A stretch of DNA of 64,000 bases from Methanohalophilus mahii DSM 5219 (GCF_000025865.1 NC_014002.1:806001-870000); one strand, 5' to 3'. Shown: positions 42,984-54,293, counted from the first letter of the stretch. Translations and numbers: made by a program. The notes: generated by a model not told the origin, from the letters alone.

Positions 42984-44264
42984 TTATTTAGTGTTACCTT
43001 TCAGGGCATCCTGTACTATTTTCAGGGCGCAGAGTTCACCGCACATGGAACATGCATCACTTCCTGTCTTGCGGCTCTGGCGGATGGCAGCAGGTTTTTC
43101 ACTGTCAATTGCAATGTCAAATTGTTTCTCCCAGTCAAGGTCACGTCTGGCTTGTGCCATCTGGAGGTCTGTTTGTCTTGCCTTTTCGCGCTGTCCCTGT
43201 CGTGTAAGATCGGCAGCATGTGCTGCTATCTTTGTGATAATCGCTCCCTCCCTGATATCGTCTTCAGTGGGAAGGGCGAGGTGTTCTGCAGGAGTGGTCA
43301 TGCACAGGAAGTCCGCTCCAGACATGCCGGCAATGGTTCCGCCGATCGCACCTGTAATATGGTCATAGCCGGGTGCAATATCCGTGACCAGTGGTCCAAG
43401 AAGATAGAGAGGAGCTTCATGGCATAGTTGTTTCATGCTTTTTACACTCAGCTGCACCTCGTCAGCTGCCACATGGCCGGGTCCTTCCACAAAGGTCTGG
43501 ACATTGGAGTTACGTGCCTCTTTTACAAGTTCACCCAGGGTTATGAATTCCATGAATTTTGCATTATCTGAGGCATCATGGATACAACCGGGACGCATTC
43601 CGTCACCCAGGCTCAGGGTCATGTCATACTCTCTTGCTATCTCTATCAGGTAGTCAAATTCACTGTAGAGGGGATTTTCCTGCTCATTGTGGATCATCCA
43701 GGCAATTGTAAATGAGCCTCCCCTGCTTACAACATCCATCACCCTTTCACCTTTACGCAGGCGTTGCAGGGCGTTCTGGTTCACTCCTGCATGGATTGTC
43801 ACAAAATCGACACCGTCTTCTGCATGTTTGCGCACAGCATTGATGATGTCATCGGAGGTCATATCAACTACAGTTTTTTGGGATGAAGCAGCCTGATAGA
43901 TTGGCACTGTACCAAAGGGTACATCTACGGCTTCCATGAGAAGTTTGCGGGTGGAATCAAGGTCTCCCCCTGTGGAGAGGTCCATTATGCTGTCTGCCCC
44001 GTACTTAACGGCAGTTTCTGCCTTTTTAAGTTCATCTTCCACATCAACAAAATCTCTTGAGGTTCCGATGTTGGCGTTGACCTTGACACTCATACATTTT
44101 CCGATACCTTTTGGGGATGTTTCCCTCAGCACATTTTTTGGGATAGTAATAAGCCCCTCTGCAACATATTTTCTTACTATTTCAGGATCAATACCCTCCT
44201 CCTTTGCAACCTTATGTATCTGAGGGGGAATGTTTCCCTTCTTTGCTTCATCCATCAATGTCAT
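42984..44264 (-). CDS. thiC: Phosphomethylpyrimidine synthase (ThiC)
   Basis: A 426-residue radical-SAM ThiC. It has [59 protein letters not shown] and the C-terminal cluster motif CSMCGELC. It turns aminoimidazole ribotide into the pyrimidine of thiamine. Length fits the archaeal/bacterial short form. No THI-box riboswitch was recognised in the upstream 110 bases. Confidence 0.95.
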   Translation of the reverse strand: MTLMDEAKKGNIPPQIHKVAKEEGIDPEIVRKYVAEGLITIPKNVLRETSPKGIGKCMSVKVNANIGTSRDFVDVEDELKKAETAVKYGADSIMDLSTGGDLDSTRKLLMEAVDVPFGTVPIYQAASSQKTVVDMTSDDIINAVRKHAEDGVDFVTIHAGVNQNALQRLRKGERVMDVVSRGGSFTIAWMIHNEQENPLYSEFDYLIEIAREYDMTLSLGDGMRPGCIHDASDNAKFMEFITLGELVKEARNSNVQTFVEGPGHVAADEVQLSVKSMKQLCHEAPLYLLGPLVTDIAPGYDHITGAIGGTIAGMSGADFLCMTTPAEHLALPTEDDIREGAIITKIAAHAADLTRQGQREKARQTDLQMAQARRDLDWEKQFDIAIDSEKPAAIRQSRKTGSDACSMCGELCALKIVQDALKGNTK

Positions 44265-44376
44265 TTTTAACGCCTGCCGTGCTTAATTTATTCCAGAATA
44301 ATAGGTATTCGCATATATAGGTTTCACAGGTAAAAAAGGAATTAGAATGAAATCTATCGTTAAATATTCAGATCCT

Positions 44377-47300
44377 TTAAAAGGGCTGGATTGGAATTGT
44401 GAATACAAAGGAATTTCCGGCTCCGGATTCACTCTCCACTTCTATCTCTCCGCCATGTAATTCTATATACTCTTTAGCAAGTGAAAGGCCCAGGTTACTA
44501 TCAGGTGGTTTCACCCCAGATTCGGAATATATTTCTTTGAAAGGTCGGAACAATTCTTCTAACTGGGTCGGAGAAATGCCGATTCCGGAATCATTTACTT
44601 CAAACTTCAGGTCATAACTGCTGTATTCCATACTGATATGTACATTTCTTCCTTCAGGGGTAAAGTGTATTGCATTGATGATGAGATTATATATTGCCTG
44701 CTTGATTTTTGCTTTGTCCACATTTATTTCCGGTATGTATTCAGGTATATCAGTAGTTATTTCAACATTTCTGTCCTCTGCGAAAGGTTTAAGGAATATC
44801 AAAATTTCATTGAGTAACTCAATAATGGAAAACATCTCAATATTGAGTTCCATTTTTCCTGCTTCAACATCTGATATTTCTAAAATATCATCAATTAAAT
44901 TCATCAAATGTTCCGCACTTTTTTGTATACCTTGAATGTGCTTTTGCTGTTTTGGATTTAATCTTCCATATATATTATTGTGAAGCATCTGGGTAAAACC
45001 AATTATATTACCCAATGAAGTTCTCAGTTCATGACCCAAATTGGCCTTTAACTCAGAGTTGGTTTTGCTTACTTCCCTGCCATGAAGCCTAGCTTCTGCA
45101 AGTTCTGCCTCAGCACGCTTGTGATCTGTAATATCCTTTACGAATTCGACTGTACCGGTAATTTCACCTGTGGTGGAGTCTTTTAATGGATAAGCCAGGA
45201 GTTCAAACCATTGTGGTTCCGGGTCTGGCAAACCCTGCACAATATTTCTTTCTGTTTCGCCTGTTTCCATGCACCTGATTACCGGGCAGGGTGTACAGGG
45301 GCTGTCCCTGTCATGATATGCTTCATAACATTTCTTGCCTTCAAGTGGTGTATTTTTTTCATACCATTTATTCATGGCATCATTTACACGTACGATATTC
45401 ATGTCAGCATCAAGTATGCTGACCCCGTCCTTTATGCTTTCAATGATGCTGTTCAGGAACAATTTGTTCTTGATCAATGCCTCTTCCATAAGTTTGGATT
45501 CTGTGGTATCCTTTGTGAAACCTAAATAACGGGTGTCTGAAAGTTTAGTAGAAGTTACACGCCACCATCTTCTGCTTCCATCCTTTCTTAAGAAATTAAA
45601 TTCAACATCAACATATCCTTTTTTGACGAGGGTTTCAAAGCCCTCAATGACTTTTTCATGATTGTCAGGAGGTATGAGGTCAATGAGATTCATAGAAAGG
45701 AGTTCCTCTTTTGAATAACCTGTAGTTTCACAGGCTTCTGTATTGACTTCAACATAATCTCCGTTTTCATCTGCAACAAAAACACCATCAGGAGCTTTAT
45801 TTATGTAATTCCTGAACTTCGCTTCACTTTCCCTAAGGGCGTTTTCCGTGTTCTTCATATCAGTGATATCGATCCCAGTAGCCGCTATATACCGGTCGCT
45901 ATCCTGTTTATCTTCATGGACCACGGCCTCCATCAACATAGGAAATTCGGTTCCGTCCTTATGGGTGTGCCAGATCTCACGATGCTTGTAATCAGAATCT
46001 TCAATGAGCTTATTTCTAAACCTGTATGTCTCTTCCAACTGGTTTTTATTATGAAAAATAGAAATGTCTTTTCCAATTACTTCTTCAGGAGTGTAGCCAT
46101 GAATATTTGCAAAATAATCATTTATGTATGTGATATTGCCATCAAGATCAAGGAGAAGGCTACCGTAATTGGCCCTGTCAACAATATTTTTGAATTTCCT
46201 TATTTCTTTTTGGGCTAATTTACGCTCTGTAACATCAATTCCTGAAGCGATTATGCCTGTAATTTCCCCCTTGTCATTTCTCAGCACAGAGTTGTGCCAT
46301 TCGATCACAAATTCTTTGTTACTGATGTTGAGGACCGGATTTTGATATCCCTGCACAATTTCTTCTTTTCCAGATACTATTTCATTTATTATTTGTCTGA
46401 CATGTGCTTTGTTTCTGGAGGGAATAAAATTATCGACCCAATTTTTCCCGACAATTTCTTCTTCAGGGTATCCAAGTATCTCTGAGGTCTTGAGGTTGGA
46501 AAAAAGAACGTTTCCTTCAGGGTCCAACACGACAAAAATGACCTCTGCGGCATCCAGGCATTCACCTGTCTTTTTCTTTTCTTCCCTTAATTCTTTCTCT
46601 TTTGCTTTCAGGTCACTTATATCCAGCATCGAACCAATAATACCGGCAACATTTCCATCCCTGTCATTATATGTTGCTTTGTAAAACCTGAATTCCTTAT
46701 TTTCTCCGTCTGCACACCGAACTTTAGTTTCATAAACCTGTTTTCTCTGCTTTTTTATAAGTTCCATGTCATGCTCATGGTAGATTTCAGCAAGTTCTGG
46801 AGGTATTTGTTCAGCAAGTTCAAACAATGTATGATTGACGGCTTTTTCACATGGGATTCCCAGTATTTCCTTACAAAATATTTTATTAAAACCTTTGTAT
46901 ACACCATTTATATCTTTATAAAATATAGGACCTGGAATAGTATCTATCAATTTTTTTAGGAATTTGGCCCGCTCGTCAAGAGAGATTTTCTTTTCTTCAA
47001 GTTCATTTTCACTTTTAACCCTTAAAATTAAGTTTCCTATCTGGCTGGCAATGGATTCCAGAACTATTTTTGTATCTTCAGCAATTCCTTCAGGATTAAA
47101 AGACGAGACGACAAATGAGGCAATTACCTCCCCATCTTCTTTCTTTATTGGAATGATGCCGATGGTTTTCATTTCTTTAATATATTCTTTGTCCTTGAGT
47201 GTGCCAGCAATTTCTTCGGGTGGCATGTAACGAATTTTACCTTCTTCAACGAGCTTTGCCTGCAATGAATCCGCAGGATAATGCTAGCTATTTTTCAAGA

Positions 47301-47502
47301 TGTCTTCAGGAACGTCTCCCCCATAAGCTATGAGATTCGATCCTTCATTTTTTGACCTCAGGTATATCGCTGTGACGTCAATATCTTCCAGTGAAAGAAT
47401 ATGTTTTGACAAAGAATGAAAAGCAGTTTCTAAATTGTTTGATGCGCCAAGCTCAATAGCAATATCTCTCTGCAAGGTTAACATCTTTTCCCTGTTCAAC
47501 AA
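44377..47502 (-). CDS. Large GAF-PAS5 histidine kinase with an in-frame TAG codon
   Basis: One frame runs from TTG 47502 (GGAG ahead) to TAA at 44377, broken only by TAG at 47284-47286 (codon 73). The part before it (72 residues, ALGASNN-like GAF start) and the part after it (IIPIKKEDGEVIASFVVSS) make a single GAF domain. Five PAS domains follow; the fifth has a Cys-rich insert (CYEAYHDRDSPCTPCPVIRC). Then comes HisKA (LGHELRTSLGNIIGF) and HATPase (NLIINAIHFT, VNDSGIGIS). No membrane helix is seen, so it is cytoplasmic. The TAG may be read as pyrrolysine, or may be a nonsense mutation leaving a shorter kinase from ATG 47265. Length with read-through is 1041 residues. Confidence 0.8.
47284..47286 (-). 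other. In-frame TAG codon within the GAF domain
   Basis: On the minus strand the codons around it are AAA AAT AGC TAG CAT TAT CCT. Upstream and downstream parts share the frame and one domain. TAG is not used as a stop by any secure gene in the window. Confidence 0.8.
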
Positions 47503-47625
47503 AGTACTCTCCAGTGTAAAGTTAATAATTTATAGGCATATAATGTTTTACATGACTATATTTTTGGTTATGTTATGTATATACATAAAAAAGTTGCATT
47601 TATTTTAATTTGTTGATTGTATTTG

Positions 47626-47638
47626 TTTATATATAAAT
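47626..47638 (+). promoter_or_regulatory. Probable TATA box of topA
   Basis: TTTATATATAAAT would start transcription near 47658-47665, leaving a leader of about 65-70 bases that contains a short reading frame and a hairpin before the topA start. Confidence 0.4.
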
Positions 47639-47702
47639 CAATAGTACAAATCTTGTCTTAATCAACACTTAAAGAAGCGTTTCCAGCTACCTTTATGTAA
47701 TC

Positions 47703-47750
47703 ATGGCAACATCTAGTTGCCGTGTATATGACTATTGTTGTATTTGCTGA
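47703..47750 (+). other. Possible 15-codon upstream frame overlapping the topA start
   Basis: ATG 47703 opens MATSSCRVYDYCCIC, ending TGA at 47748-47750, in another frame and covering the topA ATG. It could be chance; the cysteines are notable. Confidence 0.25.
47705..47721 (+). promoter_or_regulatory. Hairpin directly before the topA start
   Basis: GGCAAC pairs with GTTGCC around ATCTA, a perfect six-base stem ending six bases before ATG 47728, where a ribosome binding site would normally be. No such site is seen for topA. Confidence 0.5.
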
Positions 47751-50058
47751 AAAAAACAAGGCTGCAGCCAAACTTGCGACTATTTTGAGCGGAGGAAATA
47801 GTACAAGAGAGCATGTGGCTGACCTGCCGGTGTATTCCTTTGTGGCTAAAGGGGATGAATACAAGATAATTGGTCTTGCCGGGCACATTACATCCTATGA
47901 TTTTGATCCGGCTTACCGGGACTGGAAGGCAATTGACCCTGCGGTCCTTTTGACAGCTGACCCGATCAAAAATATCACCAAGAAAAATTATGAACGGGCT
48001 GTCAGGCAACTTGCAAAACAAGCAGATTCCATTGTACTTGCATGTGATTATGACCGGGAAGGAGAGAATATCGGTTTTGAGGCACGTGATATTGCTCTGC
48101 AGGTCAAAAAAGTTCCTGTAAAAAGGGCCAGGTTTTCTTCCCTGTCTGCAAATGAGGTCCAAAAGGCTTTTAATAATCTTGTAGAGCCGGATACCAATCT
48201 GGCCCTGTCCGCAGATACTCGCCAGATACTTGACCTGAGAATGGGTGCGGCTTTCACCCGTTTTATGACCCTTGCTGTCCGGGAGGAGGCATACACCAAA
48301 AACATTCTTTCAATCGGTCCGTGCCAGACTCCAACCTGCGGTTTTGTATATGAAAGGGAAAAAACCATCCGTGATTTTCAACCCGAGGATTTCTGGAAGA
48401 TAGAAGCGGTTTTCCAGGCAGGATCCAGTGAATTTGAGGGTGTACATCGTAAAGGCAACATCCGGGATGTTGAACTTGCAAAAAAGATATATGAAAAACT
48501 GCAGGGTACCAGAGAAGCCATCGTGTTTCGCCTCAATATCAAAGAAAAACAGATCAATCCTCCTTATCCTCTAAATACGAATGAGTTCCTCAAAAGGGCT
48601 TCCAAATTTCTGGATATCAGTCCGGAAAAAGCCCTGGAAATAGCAGAGCAGCTTTACCTGGCCGGCTTTATCAGTTATCCCAGGACAGAAACAAACCGCT
48701 ATCCTGAGGACCATGACTTTAAATCCATGCTTAAAAACCTTCTCAGGATAGATGAATACGCCCCCTTTGCAGAAAATTTACTCAAAACGACAGTATCTCC
48801 CCGTAATGGGAAAAAGGATGGCCATGACCACCCGCCTATCCATCCTATAAAAGCAGTTTCCGAAAAACAGATCAAAAATGCAGTTAAACTGGATAATTCC
48901 TGGAAAGTATATGACCTGATTGTGCGTCATTTTCTCGCCAATCTTATGGATCCTGCCCTCTTTGAAAAAACTCACATGGAAGTGCATGTGAAAGATGAAC
49001 CTTTTGATTGTAAGGGTTCGGTTATGAAATCTGAAGGATGGAAACAGGTCTATCCGTTTGAGATATCAAAAGAAAAGCTCCTTCCTCATGTACAAGAAGG
49101 GGACAAGGTGGCTGTAAACAAACTCACAAACACCAAATCCCAGACCACACCTCCCAAACGTCTAACTGAAGCCGAACTTCTGACCCTCATGGATAAACAT
49201 GGTATCGGAACCAAGGCAACAGCCCCCTCACACATCGAAACAAACAAGAAAAGAGGTTATTTTGAGATTAAAGGCAAGACAATTTCCATGCTGGATACCG
49301 GCTTTAACCTCATGGATGCACTGGGGGTTTCGGTACCTATATTGATACAACCTGAAATCAGGGCAAAAATTGAAGGGTTGATAGAGGATGTTGAAAAAGG
49401 AATAAAATCCTTTGATGAGGCCATCAGTGAAGGTACCGTCCTTATACAGAAAATGTATACACGGCTCAAGTCCGGTAAAGGCGATATTGTGCTGCGTATC
49501 GCAGGCTCTATAAAAGATGAAAAACTGGCTGAAGATAAGAAAAATCACATTGGCAAATGCGATAAATGTGGCAGGACGCTGAGTATTATACGTACTGATA
49601 AGGGTCGTTTTGTAGGTTGCAGCGGCTATCCACAATGTCGCAATACGTATCCTCTCCCCCGAAAAGGTTCCCTGGATGTAATGCGCTCCCGGGAGTGCAA
49701 AAAGGGTGGATTTGCCGTACTCAAGGTCGGTGGTGGGAAATATTACTGGAGTGTTGGGGTTGGTCCATGTTTTAATTGTGAAAAACAAAAACTATGCTTC
49801 CCGCCTACTGTGATAGGTAAATGTCCAACCTGTGGCTGCGACATGATATTGATTGAGACCAAAGATTCGAAATTCCTGGGCTGTGCACGACGCTGTGGTT
49901 TTACGTGTTCATACCCCCAAAAGGGTCGTGTTACACTGCGGGATGAGACCTGTGACGAATGTGGATGGAGAATCGTCAGGGTAAAGGAACCCAAAAAAGA
50001 CGGCCGGCATTATTGCATTAACCGCAAATGCAATCAAAAATTCAAGAATCTGCTCTGA
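47728..50058 (+). CDS. topA: DNA topoisomerase I (type IA)
   Basis: A 776-residue type IA topoisomerase. The TOPRIM domain has VVFAEKNKAAAKLATIL (catalytic Glu) and ACDYDREGENIG; the active-site tyrosine is in GFISYPRTETNRYP; LMDKHGIGTKATAPSHIET follows. The C-terminus has three or four Cys4 zinc ribbons (CDKCGRTLSII with CSGYPQC; CPTCGCDMIL with CARRCGFTC; CDECGWRIVR with CINRKC). It relaxes negative supercoils. No helicase domain is present, so it is not reverse gyrase. Start ATG 47728 fits the family. Confidence 0.94.
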   Translation: MTIVVFAEKNKAAAKLATILSGGNSTREHVADLPVYSFVAKGDEYKIIGLAGHITSYDFDPAYRDWKAIDPAVLLTADPIKNITKKNYERAVRQLAKQADSIVLACDYDREGENIGFEARDIALQVKKVPVKRARFSSLSANEVQKAFNNLVEPDTNLALSADTRQILDLRMGAAFTRFMTLAVREEAYTKNILSIGPCQTPTCGFVYEREKTIRDFQPEDFWKIEAVFQAGSSEFEGVHRKGNIRDVELAKKIYEKLQGTREAIVFRLNIKEKQINPPYPLNTNEFLKRASKFLDISPEKALEIAEQLYLAGFISYPRTETNRYPEDHDFKSMLKNLLRIDEYAPFAENLLKTTVSPRNGKKDGHDHPPIHPIKAVSEKQIKNAVKLDNSWKVYDLIVRHFLANLMDPALFEKTHMEVHVKDEPFDCKGSVMKSEGWKQVYPFEISKEKLLPHVQEGDKVAVNKLTNTKSQTTPPKRLTEAELLTLMDKHGIGTKATAPSHIETNKKRGYFEIKGKTISMLDTGFNLMDALGVSVPILIQPEIRAKIEGLIEDVEKGIKSFDEAISEGTVLIQKMYTRLKSGKGDIVLRIAGSIKDEKLAEDKKNHIGKCDKCGRTLSIIRTDKGRFVGCSGYPQCRNTYPLPRKGSLDVMRSRECKKGGFAVLKVGGGKYYWSVGVGPCFNCEKQKLCFPPTVIGKCPTCGCDMILIETKDSKFLGCARRCGFTCSYPQKGRVTLRDETCDECGWRIVRVKEPKKDGRHYCINRKCNQKFKNLL

Positions 50059-50067
50059 GGTTATATT

Positions 50068-50511
50068 ATGTGTCCCAAAGGGACTTATTGCCTTATACTG
50101 AAAACAGGTGGCTGTACGGTTAGTGTAGGAAGTCTCAAATCCATCGTATTTGAAGCAGGTTATTATGTTTATGTGGGGTCTGCACTGGGTCCCGGCGGAC
50201 TCAAACGTATGTATCGCCATCAAAAGCTTGCCCGGGAAAAGGACAAAAACCCCAGGTGGCATATTGATTATTTACTTGTCCATCCGGATTTTGAGTTTGT
50301 TGATGTTGTTTACACCTGCTCTGAAAAACATATCGAATGTGGCATTGCTGACAATCTGCAGGGTAATTATGTGTTGAAATTCGGTTGTTCGGATTGTTCC
50401 TGCCAATCCCATCTATTCCACAGGTTGACCTGTCCTGTAAATGAAATACAGGCAGCAATTGAGGATATCGGGCAAATACCAAAAACATTGAGCGAAAATG
50501 ATGATTCCTGA
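50068..50511 (+). CDS. GIY-YIG nuclease-like protein (DUF123)
   Basis: A 147-residue protein of the archaeal DUF123/GIY-YIG group: GTYCLILKTGG, FEAGYYVYVGSALGPGGLKRMYRH (the GIY...YVG core), WHIDYLLVHPDF and a Cys-rich C-terminal part (KFGCSDCSCQSHLFH). GIY-YIG domains cut DNA in repair or restriction; members of this group are small and unstudied. It begins nine bases after topA and is probably cotranscribed. DNA-related function is inferred. Confidence 0.78.
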   Translation: MCPKGTYCLILKTGGCTVSVGSLKSIVFEAGYYVYVGSALGPGGLKRMYRHQKLAREKDKNPRWHIDYLLVHPDFEFVDVVYTCSEKHIECGIADNLQGNYVLKFGCSDCSCQSHLFHRLTCPVNEIQAAIEDIGQIPKTLSENDDS

Positions 50512-50514
50512 GAA

Positions 50515-51033
50515 TCACCATTCATTCTCAAAATTATCCCTGTACGTGATTTCTGCCAGGGATTTCCTTGTGGATGACCTTTCTTCGTCTGTTGGATGGC
50601 CTATTGCGATAATAGCCATAAGTTCCATATCTGCCGGTGCTTTGAGAATTGAATTTACTTTATCTTCCTGATTGAGTATCTCTCCCAGCCAGACAGCACC
50701 CAGACCAAGTTCATTGCATGCAAGGAGCATGTTCTCTATCGAAGCACCTATGGACTGGATGTCCTTGGTACGGTTATATCCGCTTTCCTTATCGAAATAG
50801 AAAGCAACAAGCACTTTTGCACCTTTCACAGTGTCACTGTAATGGGTGCAACCGGCTAGTTGATCGATAGTATCTTCCCTGCGAATCACCACAAATTTCC
50901 AGGGCTGGTTATTGAGTCCTGAAGGAGCCCAGCGAGCACATTCTAAGAGAGTTGTGATGGTCTTGTCATCCACATCCTCTTCAGTAAAATGGCGTACACT
51001 TCTGCGATTGTAGATATTATCTAAAGTGTTCAT
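50515..51033 (-). CDS. Nitroreductase-family FMN oxidoreductase
   Basis: A 172-residue nitroreductase: IYNRRSVRHFTEEDV (phosphate-binding start), ARWAPSGLNNQPWKFVVI, IGASIENMLLACNELGLGAVW and a final IGHPTDEERS. The family uses FMN to reduce nitro groups, flavins or related substrates. The start is ATG 51033, since GGAGG lies in front; the longer frame runs back into ilvC. It follows ilvC in the same direction but is probably an unrelated trailing gene. Confidence 0.85.
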   Translation of the reverse strand: MNTLDNIYNRRSVRHFTEEDVDDKTITTLLECARWAPSGLNNQPWKFVVIRREDTIDQLAGCTHYSDTVKGAKVLVAFYFDKESGYNRTKDIQSIGASIENMLLACNELGLGAVWLGEILNQEDKVNSILKAPADMELMAIIAIGHPTDEERSSTRKSLAEITYRDNFENEW

Positions 51034-51073
51034 GTTTTCCTCCAAAAAAGGAAAATAAAGGAAAGAAAATGGG

Positions 51074-52081
51074 TTATTTTTCGTTGAGTTCACTGTTAAG
51101 CCAGGGCATCATGGCACGCAGTTTCCTGCCTACCTCTTCAACCGGGTGTTCCCTGTCCTGACGTTCCATTGCTTTAAGTACAGGGTTGTTGGCTTTATTT
51201 TCCAGTACGAAATCTTTTGCAAATTCTCCACTCTGGATGCGGTCCAGGGCTTCATACATTGCCAGTCTGGATTCATCGTTGATGACCTTGGGTCCAACTG
51301 TCATTCCACCGTATTCTGCTGTGTTGGAGACAGAGTACCACATTTTTTCCAGTCCCCCTTCGTGGATAAGGTCAACGATAAGTTTGACTTCGTGCAGTGT
51401 CTCGAAATATGCCATTTCAGGCTTGTAACCTGCTTCCACAAGTACCTCAAAGGAATTCTTGATCAGGGAAGCAACACCGCCACAGAGATCCACCTGTTCA
51501 CCGAAAAGATCGGTCTCTGTTTCCTCGCGGAATGTGGTTTCAATGACACCCGCACGGGTACATCCCACACCCCGGGCATGGGCAAGGGCCAGTTTCTTTG
51601 CATTGCCTGTAGCATCCTGATAGATCGCGATCAGACCTGGCACACCGGCATTGTCCATGTAGGTCCTCCTGACCAGGTGCCCCGGACTCTTTGGAGCAAC
51701 CATGTAGACATCAACGTCTACTGGGGGCACGATCTGGTTGTAGTGGATGTTGAACCCATGGGAAAAGACAAGTGCATTTCCTCCTTCAAGTCCCGGCTCG
51801 ATTTTGTCCCTGTATACATCAGCCTGTACTTCATCGGGCATGAGAATCTGGATAATGTCGGCTTCCCTTGCAGCATCTTCAACAGACATGACTTTCAGGC
51901 CATCTTCTTCTGCCTGTTTCCAGCGTCTGCTACCAACCCTAAGGCCGACCCTGACATCAAGACCGGAGTCATGAAGGTTCTGTGCCTGAGCGTGTCCCTG
52001 GCTTCCATAACCGATAACTGCAATCTTCTTGCTATCCATCACTGAAAAATCAGCATCTTCATCGTAATATAGGTCTACCAT
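51074..52081 (-). CDS. ilvC: Ketol-acid reductoisomerase
   Basis: A 335-residue class I KARI. The NADPH site has [17 protein letters not shown] and [51 protein letters not shown]-like metal region (here [15 protein letters not shown]) and the C-terminal knot domain ([16 protein letters not shown]) follow. It reduces and rearranges acetolactate and acetohydroxybutyrate. It is third in the cimA-ilvB-ilvN-ilvC unit. Confidence 0.96.
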   Translation of the reverse strand: MVDLYYDEDADFSVMDSKKIAVIGYGSQGHAQAQNLHDSGLDVRVGLRVGSRRWKQAEEDGLKVMSVEDAAREADIIQILMPDEVQADVYRDKIEPGLEGGNALVFSHGFNIHYNQIVPPVDVDVYMVAPKSPGHLVRRTYMDNAGVPGLIAIYQDATGNAKKLALAHARGVGCTRAGVIETTFREETETDLFGEQVDLCGGVASLIKNSFEVLVEAGYKPEMAYFETLHEVKLIVDLIHEGGLEKMWYSVSNTAEYGGMTVGPKVINDESRLAMYEALDRIQSGEFAKDFVLENKANNPVLKAMERQDREHPVEEVGRKLRAMMPWLNSELNEK

Positions 52082-52110
52082 TTATTTCAATCTCCTGTTA
52101 AATATTATAA

Positions 52111-52596
52111 TTATGAACTTTTTGAGCCCCTTGTCAGGGCAATTCTTCCTGTACGGACAAGTTCCTTGATCCCGAAGGGTTTGAGTAGTTTCTCTATAGC
52201 TGCAATTTTTTCTTCATCGCCGGTAACTTCAATGATAATGGATTTTGAAGCTACGTCAACAATACGTGCACGGAAGATATCAACTATCTGGATTATCTCA
52301 GCCCTCGTATCCTTATCGGATTTAACCTTGATAAGAGCCAGTTCCCTTTCCACGGATTCGTCAGCACCAAGATCGGTAACACGAATCACATCGATCAGTT
52401 TATTCAGTTGTTTGCTAACCTGTTCTACGACATGGTCATCCCCGCGGACCACCAGGGTCATTCTGGAGACGTTAGGATCTTCAGTAACTCCTACTGCAAG
52501 ACTATCGATATTATATCCGCGTCTTGCAAAGAGCCCTGCCACCCTTGACAGCACTCCGAACTTATTCTCTACCAGAACTGCAAGTGTGTGTCTCAT
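52111..52596 (-). CDS. ilvN: Acetolactate synthase small subunit
   Basis: A 161-residue regulatory subunit with an N-terminal ACT domain ([34 protein letters not shown]) and the usual C-terminal ALS_ss domain ([21 protein letters not shown]). It confers valine feedback on the catalytic subunit. ATG 52596 overlaps the ilvB stop by four bases. Confidence 0.95.
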   Translation of the reverse strand: MRHTLAVLVENKFGVLSRVAGLFARRGYNIDSLAVGVTEDPNVSRMTLVVRGDDHVVEQVSKQLNKLIDVIRVTDLGADESVERELALIKVKSDKDTRAEIIQIVDIFRARIVDVASKSIIIEVTGDEEKIAAIEKLLKPFGIKELVRTGRIALTRGSKSS

Positions 52597-54293
52597 TCTT
52601 TCCTCTCCAGGTCAAGTATTTCATTGATAGGTGCACCTGCAGGCACCATTGGCGATACGTTTTCCTCACATTCTACAATAAAGTCTATAATTACCGGTTT
52701 ACCTGAATCCATCGCTTTTTCAAGAGCCGGTTTGACCTCTGAAGTTTTCTCAACCCTGATACCAACCGCACCATAAGCTTGGGCCAGTTTCACGAAATCA
52801 ACACTGTCCCGGATGCAGGTATGTGAATAACGCTTCTCAAAGAACAATTCCTGCCACTGCCTGACCATTCCCAGATAACCGTTGTTCATTATGGCTACGA
52901 TGACCGGAATGTCATTCTGGACAGCAGTTGCGATTTCCTGGGAATTCATCTGGAATGAACCATCGCCTGCAATATTGAATACAACTCTATCCGGCTTTCC
53001 GACCTTGGCACCGATTGCTGCAGGATAGCCGTATCCCATTGTCCCAAGTCCCCCGGATGTGATGAAACTGCGAGGCTGGCTAAATTTATAATACTGGGCT
53101 GCCCACATCTGGTGCTGGCCGACTTCAGTAACTATGATGGCATCTTTGCATGCTTCATAGACCTGTTCAATAATGTACTGGGGTTTGAGACCGTCCTGTT
53201 CACCAACATAGTGAAGTGGGTAGGATTTTTTCCAGCCCTCTATCCTGTCAAGCCACTCTTTCCTGGTTTCGTGTTCAACAGGGTTTACATATTTGTTAAG
53301 GGAAGATAAGATATTCTTTGCGTCCCCGACAATCGGTATATCCACCTTTATGTTCTTGGAAATCTCGGCAGGATCGATGTCAATGTGCAGGATTTTTGCG
53401 TTGGATGCAAAGGATGCAAGTTTACCCGTCACACGGTCGTCAAATCTTGCGCCGACTGCTATGAGAAGATCACATTCCTGTATTGCGTAGTTGGCATATT
53501 TAGTTCCGTGCATACCGGGCATTCCTATGTACAGGGGATGCTGTGTAGGGAACCCTCCTATTCCGGTAAGGGTAGTGGTGACGGGTGTCTGTATATGTTC
53601 AGCAAACTGCAGTAGTTCTTCACTGGCATTGGATCCCAGTATTCCACCGCCTGCATATATCAAAGGCCGATGGGCCTTTTCAATTGCAGATGCAGCCCGT
53701 TTTACCTGTTGGAGATTTCCCTTGTAGGTTGGTTTGTACCCTTTAAGGTCCACTTTATCCGGATAGGAAAATTCGATTTCCTCGGTTGTGATATCCTTGG
53801 GCAGGTCTATCAAAACAGGTCCGGGCCTTCCTGTGGATGCAATGTGAAAAGCCTCCTTGATTATACGGGGCAGGTCCTTTGCATCCTGCACAAGATAGTT
53901 GTGCTTGGTGATTGGCATTGTGATACCGGTGATATTTGCTTCCTGGAACGCATCGTTACCTATCATTGAACGGGGAACCTGTCCTGTGAGTGCGACCATT
54001 GGTATAGAATCCATGTAGGCATTTGCAATACCGGTTACAAGGTTGGTGGCACCGGGTCCTGAGGTTGCAAGACAGACACCGACTTTGCCAGTGGCCCTTG
54101 CGTACCCTTCGGCGGCATGGGCTGCTGCCTGTTCATGCCTGACAAGGATATGCCTGAGATCTGATTTGTATATCTCATCATATATTTGAAGAAGGGCACC
54201 TCCGGGATAACCGAAGATAACCTCCACATTTTCTTCATAGAGGCACTCGATGATCGCGCGGGCACCTGTCATCTTCCTGGTATTTTCACTCAT
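52593..54293 (-). CDS. ilvB: Acetolactate synthase large subunit
   Basis: A 566-residue thiamine-diphosphate enzyme: [18 protein letters not shown] (catalytic Glu), [20 protein letters not shown], the FAD-region, and the ThDP motif from [19 protein letters not shown] to [13 protein letters not shown]. It condenses pyruvate with pyruvate or 2-oxobutyrate in valine and isoleucine synthesis. It follows cimA by about 35 bases and overlaps ilvN. Confidence 0.96.
   Translation of the reverse strand: MSENTRKMTGARAIIECLYEENVEVIFGYPGGALLQIYDEIYKSDLRHILVRHEQAAAHAAEGYARATGKVGVCLATSGPGATNLVTGIANAYMDSIPMVALTGQVPRSMIGNDAFQEANITGITMPITKHNYLVQDAKDLPRIIKEAFHIASTGRPGPVLIDLPKDITTEEIEFSYPDKVDLKGYKPTYKGNLQQVKRAASAIEKAHRPLIYAGGGILGSNASEELLQFAEHIQTPVTTTLTGIGGFPTQHPLYIGMPGMHGTKYANYAIQECDLLIAVGARFDDRVTGKLASFASNAKILHIDIDPAEISKNIKVDIPIVGDAKNILSSLNKYVNPVEHETRKEWLDRIEGWKKSYPLHYVGEQDGLKPQYIIEQVYEACKDAIIVTEVGQHQMWAAQYYKFSQPRSFITSGGLGTMGYGYPAAIGAKVGKPDRVVFNIAGDGSFQMNSQEIATAVQNDIPVIVAIMNNGYLGMVRQWQELFFEKRYSHTCIRDSVDFVKLAQAYGAVGIRVEKTSEVKPALEKAMDSGKPVIIDFIVECEENVSPMVPAGAPINEILDLERKE

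Noticed and set aside
44265-44376. THI-box (TPP) riboswitch ahead of thiC
   Set aside because: No CTGAGA or ACCTGA-type core motifs found; archaeal thiC genes usually lack it.
49228-49788. 186-residue minus-strand frame over topA
   Set aside because: Mirror of the topA C-terminal domain; no independent evidence.
51146-52045. 299-residue plus-strand frame over ilvC
   Set aside because: Antisense mirror of a well-conserved gene; no domain and no start signals.
52166-52627. 153-residue plus-strand frame over ilvN
   Set aside because: Antisense Ser/Thr-rich frame produced by the coding pattern of ilvN.
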